The translations under genes and the position numbers were made by a program. A model generated the notes under the pieces. That model had not been told where the DNA came from. It searched no databases and saw nothing but the letters and a program-made list of their open reading frames with translations. 64,000 nt of DNA from Liquidambar formosana (lineage: Eukaryota > Streptophyta > Magnoliopsida > Saxifragales > Altingiaceae): assembly GCA_039720395.1 (NCBI GenBank), contig CM077832.1, positions 19,935,850-19,999,849 on the forward strand, given 5' to 3'. Positions 55,906-64,000 of the stretch are shown here, piece by piece (the stretch's first letter is position 1; every line of letters starts with the position of its first letter).

Positions 55906-58900
55906 TGATTATGCATAATACAAAATACATATGGGCTGGAATTTATGGTGTAGTTGAATGATTCAAAAATCTGGAGAATTTTTACTGCAGAATTGTTCTT
56001 CTCTCTGGCCGAACCTAGGGTTTGGAACCCTAGGTCTATTCTTCTTCTACTCCTCTTCTAAATCATGGTTAAGGGTAACCATTGATGCAAAGGTTGTATA
56101 GGGTTTGAATTGGAAGAAGAAGAAAAAGGAAAACTGGGTTTTCTGAAGAGGGTCGAATCTGGGTTTTAGAACCCAGAGGTTCTTGCAATTAAATTCAATC
56201 AAAGCTTCTGTATTTTTGATGCAAATCCATTGTAGGATCATTATATATCATGTGTATATGATTTTCTTTAAGTTTCAAAAAGGTTTTGATGGAAAAAGAT
56301 TCAAAAAGTTTGAAAATTTTTCATGAACAGCATAGCAGATTTTCTCTGCAGAAAAGTCATCAATGGAGTTTTGATTAGAACTTGAGTTAGGGAACTCCAA
56401 ATTGCATGAAACCAATTGCATTAGTTTCCTAAGACATGTAGGATACTGGGAAAATTCGTTTGGTAGCCTAATTCATTCATCTTGCTGGGTTTTAAATCAA
56501 TTTCTGACCATGGACAGTATGCTGTCAAATTCTGGGCAGCATACTGTTGTTTTAATTGTTTAGAACAATTGGTGATGATTCGATCATCCAAACCTCTTCT
56601 AGAAGCTTAGTATTTCATGTAGGGACATGATACAAAAGCTGGTTTCAATGGAGGAGTCGAATTGATAAGGTTTTAGAAGCTATTGTGACCTTCAAGGTCT
56701 GCAACAATGGCTCCAGCAATGGGTTTTGGAAACCCTGATTGTTTTTGATGATGGCAGCCACTTCCACCACTCCTCACGTGTCCAGAGGCTTGTCCCACAC
56801 TCCTAGGATGTTCTCCCATGGCTGGCCATGGCCTTCCCCAGTCGTTGGTGGCCATGGCAGCCTAGCCAAGCTCAGGCAGCCCCCTGGTTGTGACGGCTGC
56901 ATAGAGTTAAGGATGAAACCCTAATTTTGAGTTAATGATGAAACCCTAATTTCATTATGGCATTAATTAAAACCCTAATTGGAATATTAATTACCTTTAT
57001 TAAGAGTTAATGATTGGTCATTAAATGACCAATCATGGTTATTAATTGTTAGGGCATAATTAATACCATAAATGATGTCTAGGGTTAGGGTTTTGGAAAC
57101 CCTAATTAGTATAATTAATTATGGGTAATTAATACCCTATTTGGCATTAATTAAACCCTAATCCCTTTTATTAAATACCATATGAACCTAGGGTTTTAAT
57201 GATTGGACATTAAATGACCAATCATAAGGAATTTAATGATTAGGGCTTGCATTTAGGGTTTAGGGTTATGCGTTTAGGGTTTAGGGTTTTAGGAAACCCT
57301 AATACACTAATTCATCATTTAAATGATTTTATTTAATTCCCATGTTAATTATTTAATTAATATTGATTAATTTTATAATGTTTTAAATGGTTTAAAATAC
57401 AATTGGGGATTAAATTAAAATCTGGAAATTCTTAATTAAATGAAATTGATTTGTTTAATTAAGGAAACCCTAATATTGGATATTGAGTTATTTTAGGAAA
57501 CTTTATATGTTTAAATTAATTTGATTAATTGGAACTAAAATGTCTTAAATGTTAAGACTTTATTTAATTCTGGATATTTTTGTTAATACCTAATAAGATT
57601 AGGATGCATTAATGAGATTAATGTAAATCATTCAAGAGAATTACCATAATGCCCATATGTTTTAATGCTTACAGTTTTTCTTTACATTATGCAATGAGAT
57701 TGTATGTATGTGTTTGGATGATGATTATGGACTATACCCTTTAAACCAATTGTGATTGGCCGTCTTATAAATGGGATGTTATTATTTACAAGAGTTGTAA
57801 TTTTATTAAGGTGATGTAATTAATTTGGGGCTTGCATGCCACCTTCTCTCTCCCTCTCTCTCTATCATTCTCTTATGTACCCCACATTCCCCTTATGTAT
57901 CCCTTTCTTTAAATTATGTAAATGTTATGTAATCGAGAGCGCACTAAGGAGCATGGTAGACCCAAAGGAGCATGATAGAGCCCAACAAGCCAATGGTGGA
58001 GACCATCAAGCCAAGGGAGCAGATTGAAGGACTTGAAAGCTTAGAGAAGTGTTTCAAGACAGCATGCATGTTTCGAATGTGTTATTTTACGATCACCTAC
58101 ACCCACCTTAGACCTTGGATTCAATCTATTGGCTTGGATTGAATCCTCTCAAAGTCCATAATTATCATAGTGGGAGCTTTTAATGAGATTAATAGTGATA
58201 GCTCCAAATCCATAGATCGTTATATGTCTCTTCTTAGGGACTAATATCGATAAGTGGATTATTATTATTTTATGCTGTTCAATTTTTATTTATATGCATG
58301 AGATGTATGTTAATTTGATGAGACCCTTAAAAACCCCTCTATTTTAATATTAAGTTGGAAATGGAGAATACATTAGGGAATGGATTCTTCATTGCCTTCC
58401 ATCATTATAGGATCATCTAACGTCCCTTAATGTGGGTACCTGGCTGCAGACATGTAGGAGCTACCCATATTAAAGACATTACTTGAAACTATCACATATG
58501 TAGATATCATGGGGTGCCTAAGCTGGTATATACCAAGAAACTAACATGTGAGGTATATATTTGGTGAAACATACCTGTGTGAATGATGGGCTTAACTTAA
58601 CTAGGGAAGTATTCCAAGAAACTAACATGTGAGGAGTATGTACCCTAGAGGCAAAACGATTGGAATTTGCTTATGAAGCAATAGACAAAGAGTTGTCTTC
58701 TTACTGTGGGTTAGAAGTCAAGAAACTAACATGTGAGGCTTCTAGGTCACAGTGGGACCCCAATCCCCATTAGGAATGAGATTCCCGAATTCCATTAGAG
58801 GGAGTATGGAATTTGATAAAATAGTGGGAGGTACCATATGATTAAAGACCCGATCATTATGGATTAAAAATGAAATCTGATTTTCTGTTTAATTTTCTGT

Positions 58901-58915
58901 ATGTAGATCACTGTA
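55906..58915 (+). other. Copia 3 leader
   Basis: About 3 kb of untranslated sequence, very close to the Copia 1 leader. It holds the telobox zone (about 56920-57480), palindromes at 57010 and 57199, a CT-rich stretch near 57845, and the three stem-loops before gag. I see no gene. Confidence 0.85.
58527..58744 (+). promoter_or_regulatory. Three leader stem-loops with identical 17-nt loops (Copia 3)
   Basis: Loop AAGAAACTAACATGTGA at 58535, 58616 and 58720. Stem 1 TATATACC/GGTATATA. Stem 2 TATTCC/GGAGTA (one wobble) plus outer CTAGGG/CCCTAG. Stem 3 TAGAAGTC/GGCTTCTA (one wobble). Each loop contains the self-complementary ACATGT. Confidence 0.8.
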
Positions 58916-61900
58916 ATGGCTCACCGCAACCCGTTATCCAACATTTTGGAAACCAACCGTTTAACTGGACCTAATTATCTTGATTGGTTAAGGAATTTAA
59001 AAATCGTTTTGAATTATGAAAATATTACCTATGCACTTCAAAGTCCACTTCCCAATGCTCCTACTGAGGCTGCAACTCGGCAAGAGAAAGACGCTTATCA
59101 GAAGCGCATGGATGATGATCTTATGACGAGATGCTATATAATGGTGTCTCTAAGTCCTGAGCTTAAGAAGCAATACGAGTCCATGGGAAGTGCACCCGAG
59201 ATATTTATCCACATACAAGAGTTGTATGGCAAAGAGTTCTTGCTTGAATGTGATGAATGGGTTGAAGTTCCTACTTCCAATTCTATGCTCAAGCCTAAAG
59301 GCAAGGGAATAAGAAAGGGTAAGAGTACCCAAAGGAAGAGGAAAGGTAAAGGGATCTGTTTTTACTGCGGCAAAGATGGGCATTGGAAACGTAACTACCA
59401 AGAGTATCTGAATACTCTGAAGAACCAACCTTCGGAAGGTATGGATTATGCTCTTATACTTGAGACTAACATGAGTGTTAGCTCTGCTTCCACTTGGGTA
59501 CTAGATTCTGGTGCGAGTTCTCATATTTGTAATTCCATGCAGGACCTAGTGGGAAGCAGAAGGCTGAGTAAAGGAGAAGTAACCCTACGAGTGGGAAATG
59601 GAGCAAACGTTGCTGCATTAGCCGTGGGGACTTGCTGCTTGACTTTGCCTAGTGGGAGTAGTTTAGAATTATCAGGCTGTCTTTATATTCCAGAAGTTAT
59701 AAGAAACATTATTTTTATTTCAGTATTATCTAAACAAGGATTTAGGTTTGTTTTTGAGGAGAATAAATGTTCTTTATTTAAAAATGAAGAGTTCATTACT
59801 TCTGGAGTTTATGTGAATGGCCTTTATTTTCTAAACTTTATTGCAAATGTTAATTGCATAGAGCATGATAGTTCTAAATTGAATGCAGACAAACCCAAAA
59901 GAACAAGAGATGAAGAAAACTCCGCATATGACTGGCACTTGAGACTAGGTCATATCAGTGAGAATAGGATTAACAAGATGTGTAAGGATGGACAATTGGG
60001 TCCATTGGTTTCTATGCCCTTTCCAACTTGTGAATCTTGTTTACTAGGTAAAATGACCAAGTCACCTTTCACCGGTCACGGTGAGAGAGCTGCAGACATA
60101 TTAGGATTGATACATAGTGATGTATGTGGTCCTATGAGCATACATGCTCGTGGAGGTTTCTCTTACTTTATAACCTTTACCGATGATTATTCTAGGTACG
60201 GGTATGTGTACTTAATGAAGTACAAATCTGAAGCATTTGAAAAGTTTAAAGAATTCAGATATGAAGTAGAGAAACAAACTGGTAAAAGTATTAAAGCTCT
60301 TCGATCGGATCGAGGAGGAGAATATTTAACTAGTGAGTTTTTAGATCATCTTGTTCAAGCGGGCATTCTATCTCAATGGACACCTCCTGGAACACCACAG
60401 CTTAATGGTGTGCCAGAAAGGAGGAATAGAACCTTATTGGATATGGTTAGGTCCATGATGAGTTACACTGATTTACCATTGTCCTTCTGGGGACATGCCC
60501 TGGAAACTGCCGCGTACTTGTTGAACAGAGTCCCAACCAAATCTGTCCCTAAGACACCGTATGAGATATGGAAAGGGAGAGCACCAAGCCTTAAACATAT
60601 TAAGGTATGGGGTTGCACTGCATATGTAAAGACACATGATGCAACCAAGTTAGAATCAAGATCAATTAAATGTAGGTTTGTGGGATATCCTAAAGAGAGT
60701 TTAGGATATTATTTCTATTATCCTGATGAAACAAAGGTGTTTGTTAGTAAGTTTGCAGTCTTTCTTGAAAAAGATCAAGAAGGAGGCAATAACAGGAAAA
60801 TAGAACTCAAAGAATTGTCTGATGAGACACAAATCGACAGTGATCCCACCCCTGTCGCTAATGAGACAGAACCCACTAATGTACCACAACCTCTCCGTAG
60901 ATCAAGTAGGGTATCTGTTGCACCTGAGAGATATGGATTTCTCAACCATAATGCAGAGGAATTGTTCCTTGGTGATAGAGAACACCCAGATGACCCTACT
61001 ACTTATGGACAGGCGATTTCGGATATTGATTCGAACAAATGGCTGGAAGCTATGAAATCTGAAATGGACTCGATGTATTCCAACAAAGTCTGGACTTTAG
61101 TTGATCCACCAGAAGGTATAGTACCTATTGGCTGCAAATGGATTTTCAAAAGGAAGATAGGCTCAGATGGAAAGGTAGAGACCTACAAGGCTAGGCTAGT
61201 GGCAAAAGGTTACCGACAAAGACATGGTATTGACTGTGAGGAAACCTTCTCGCCAGTGGCTATGCTTAAGTCCATTAGGATCTTGTTAGCTATAGCTGCG
61301 CACTACGATTATGAGATATGGCAAATGGATGTAAAGACCGCTTTCCTTAATGGAAACATTGAGGAAGACCTTTATATGCAGCAACCTGAGGGTTTTACAT
61401 CCAGTGGTGAGGACCACAAAGTGTGCAAGCTACAGCGGTCCATTTATGGACTCAAACAAGCTGCTAGAAGCTGGAACATCCGATTCGATGAGGCAATCAA
61501 ATCGTTTGGTTTCCTACAGAATATGGATGAACCATGTGTGTACAAGAAAGTTAGTGGGAGTGCGATTACCTTTCTGGTCCTATATGTTGATGACATTCTA
61601 CTTATCGGGAATAAAGTAGAAACGTTATCAAAAGTGAAAGAGTGGCTTTCACAGAATTTCTCCATGAAAGATTTAGGAGAAGCATCCTATATTCTGGGAA
61701 TAAAGGTCTATAGAGATAGATCTAAAAGGATGCTAGGTCTCTCCCAATCATTGTACATAGACAAAATATTGAAAAGGTTCAATTTAGAAGATTCCAAAAG
61801 AGGTCTAATTCCTGTTAGGCATGGAATCAAGTTGTCTAAAAACATGGCACCTAAAACTCCAGAGGAGATTGCGTACATGAGGACGATTCCCTATGCTTCT

Positions 61901-62568
61901 GCAGTAGGGAGTCTAATGTATGCCATGTTGTGTACAAGACCAAATATCGCTTTTGGTGTAAGTGTTACAAGCAGATATCAGGCAGACCCAGGTGTGAAAC
62001 ACTGGGAAGCAGTCAAGGCTGTCCTTAAGTACTTAAGAAGAACTAAGGAACTATCCTTGTCTATGGAGGAAGAAATTTAGAAATGGTTGGTTATACGGAT
62101 TCAGATTTTCAATATGACGATGATGATAGGAAATCAACATCGGGGTATGTTTTCACCTTGAATGGTGGAGCTGTAAGTTGGAGGAGCTGTAAACAGGATG
62201 TTACAGCGGACTCCACTACAGAGGCTGAGTACATTGCTGCATCAGAGGCTGCAAAGGAAGCTATTTGGATAAAGAAGTTCATTACTGAACTGGGAGTAGT
62301 TCTTGCCATTGAGAAGCCCTTGCCATTGTTTTGTGAGAACAACGGGGCTATTGCTCAAGCTAAGGAACCACGGTCTCATCAAAAGTCCAAACACATTGAG
62401 CGTCGATTCCATGTGATTAGAGAGATCATTGGAAGAGGTGATATTAGCATACAGAAGATTCACACAACAGAGAATGTAGCAGATCCCTTCACTAAAGCTA
62501 TGACCCAAGAGCAGTTGGATCACCACAGACAGGAAATGGGTATTAGATACATTGTGGATTGGCTATAG
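58916..62568 (+). pseudogene. gag-pol: Copia 3 gag-pol with one frameshift near 62053
   Basis: The frame is open from 58916 to a stop at 62080; RNase H continues from 62083 in another frame. Comparison with Copia 2 near 52235 shows one T missing in a short T run at about 62053. Features: Gag with the same internal deletion as Copia 2; a knuckle lacking its last Cys (C148, C151, H156, Tyr161); protease D-S-G-A 197-200; integrase H341, H346, C372, C375 and D402, D465, E501; reverse transcriptase Y-V-D-D 890-893; RNase H with T-D-S-D and T-E-A-E-Y, but C-E-N-N where Copia 2 has C-D-N-N. The polyprotein is therefore near complete but probably not autonomous: frameshift, knuckle loss, and a conservative change at a likely catalytic Asp. 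A sequencing error at the T run cannot be excluded. Confidence 0.88.
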
Positions 62569-62570
62569 TG

Positions 62571-62582
62571 CAAGTGGGAGAT
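62571..62582 (+). promoter_or_regulatory. Polypurine tract of Copia 3
   Basis: CAAGTGGGAGAT between the stop codon and the LTR TGTTAGAG. Confidence 0.85.
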
Positions 62583-64000
62583 TGTTAGAGTTATGCCCTA
62601 GAGCCAATCATAGAGATGATTGTTTAGGGATAAAGGAACAATCATTTGATTGCATTTATGTATGTCACATTTATTATTGATTTAATAAAAGGGCTTATTC
62701 TATTATGTTTGTATGCATCATTTATATTTACATAATATGTCCAAGGAGTTAGAGTTGAGAATATTGAATTACAAAGAGTTGTAATTATGAGACTGTAAAT
62801 ATATCTCTGTACTAAACTCCTAAATCATTCCTAGTTGAAGGTTCACTATGATGGACAGTAATGAACCATAGGACTAGCACTTGTTAGGTTGACTCTATAG
62901 GAGGATAGCTGGTCTCAAGCTATTTGTGTGGGAGACACTACAACCAACAGGTGGGTGCCTGTTAATAGAATAGGTACACTGAATGTGACCAAAGATTTGA
63001 GATAAACTGAATGGAGTTTTAACCTGCCTGTCAATCAGTTTCTCAATGTTATAGTGGTACAAGTAATCCTTAGACCTGAGACACCATAGTTACCTTATGC
63101 ATGTAGCTTTAGAAGTTTGATAACACTAAGTGCAGATTCTATTCATGGGTCTGTAAAGGTGTTCATTGGCCCTATTGCTATGTGTATGAAGGCATGTGAG
63201 TGATCAACAAGGAATCCATTACTCTCAGGAAAAAGAGAGAGAATGTCTCATATAGCATTCATAATATAACTCATTCAGTCCATGGCCATGGCAGTGTGAA
63301 TATGGAAAGGAGTTTCCATAAGTTCATCATTGAGTTTATATTTATGAATGAGTATAAAGTAATTAAACTAGGGACTTGACAGACTTCCATGTCCTATTAG
63401 TTCAATTGGAGACATTGTGTAAATGGAAGGATGCAATTGTAACCTATAAACTATAACAGAAGGGTTCTTTGATAGATACATATTCACTTCATTAAGGACG
63501 ACACCATGAACCATATGCTAGGTGTTATTCATGGTTAGTAGAAGCCCTAATTGATATAAGTGAGTTATAATCAATTAGGGAATTGGAAGGAGTTCCAATT
63601 AGACCCTAAATGGAAAGAGTTCCATTGTGCACACCTCGTGCTATTCCTACTACTTGATGATGTGAACCCAATGGGTCACACACTGATCATGCAAGATGAG
63701 CTTTAAAGTCTATGAGAGAAAGGGTATGAGTGCATAAAGAATAGTTCTTTGAGGCCTATTTATATTTGATATAATTTATAGGGGTTATTGTGCAATTTAG
63801 AGAAATTGCATCACACCCTAATAGGGTTTCCCCCTATGGCCGGCCCCCCTAGTGTGGACTATATAAGTCACACTTTATGATGTGTGACATAATCACAAGT
63901 TGAAATCCCAAGGGGCTGTCCAGATTTTCCAGCCTCCCTCTCTCTCTCTCCTCTCTTCTCCTTCACTAGCAACAACAAGGAAAAGGTGGAAAGGACTTGA
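62583..64000 (+). repeat. Copia 3 3' LTR, incomplete
   Basis: The first 1418 bases of the LTR; the last 240 or so lie beyond the window. Confidence 0.92.

Larger units (their letters stand above)
54236..64000 (+). mobile_element. Copia 3: best preserved copia element, 3' end outside window
   Basis: 5' LTR 54236-55890, primer site, 3-kb leader, gag-pol 58916-62568 with one frameshift, polypurine tract, and 3' LTR from 62583 cut off by the window end. Over the visible 1418 bases the LTRs differ by about two substitutions and one inserted G, so it is young. Confidence 0.93.

Noticed and set aside
58916..62568. Endogenous virus or captured host gene
   Set aside because: Domain order (protease, integrase, reverse transcriptase, RNase H) and LTRs are those of a Ty1/copia retrotransposon; no envelope-like or host-derived frame is present.

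Overview
The window is nuclear DNA of a flowering plant and consists entirely of LTR retrotransposons nested inside one another. I see no host gene, rRNA, tRNA gene or CRISPR array. The plant assignment rests on tRNA-iMet- and tRNA-Arg-type primer sites, a Tat/Ogre-type Ty3/gypsy element with two RNase H domains, and antisense genes of the plant mobile domain (PMD) type. The species cannot be named from this sequence.

Layout. (1) Copia 1 (1-30179, + strand) enters from the left with its leader and ends at 30179. It is split by Gypsy 1, a complete 21,281-bp element on the minus strand (2079-23359, duplicated target GATGC). Its own 3' LTR is split by a solo copia LTR (27124-28777, target GGTTC). 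(2) Copia 1 sits inside Gypsy 2, a diverged relative of Gypsy 1 on the + strand, of which only the 3' part (30180-36520) is visible. (3) A fragment of another transposon gene (36521-36899) lies next to Gypsy 3, an older LTR on the minus strand (from 37084). Gypsy 3 is split by a chromovirus-like solo LTR (37537-40271, target TAAAC) and by Copia 2. (4) Copia 2 (42102-53798 visible) carries a gypsy solo LTR (43578-46355, target CTCAT) in its 5' LTR. (5) Its 3' LTR is broken by a copia LTR (53799), which is broken in turn by Copia 3 (54236 to beyond the window), the best preserved copia copy.

Gypsy 1 works as two opposed transcription units. On the minus strand, gag-protease and reverse transcriptase-RNase H-integrase are separated by a predicted GT-AG intron. 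Removing it joins the two reading frames, and its donor overlaps the gag-pro stop codon. On the plus strand, antisense to the element, lie a seven-exon PMD gene with two nonsense mutations and an intact single-exon gene resembling DUF7745. Each antisense gene and the LTR promoter itself is preceded by nearly the same 80-bp palindrome. Gypsy 2 has the palindrome in the same two settings.

The strongest unexplained signals are structural: the shared 80-bp palindrome; long arrays of stem-loops between the antisense genes and the polypurine tract, whose arms change together; and three leader stem-loops just before copia gag that put one identical 17-nt loop on three unrelated stems. All sequence comparisons were made by eye, without alignment software or databases.
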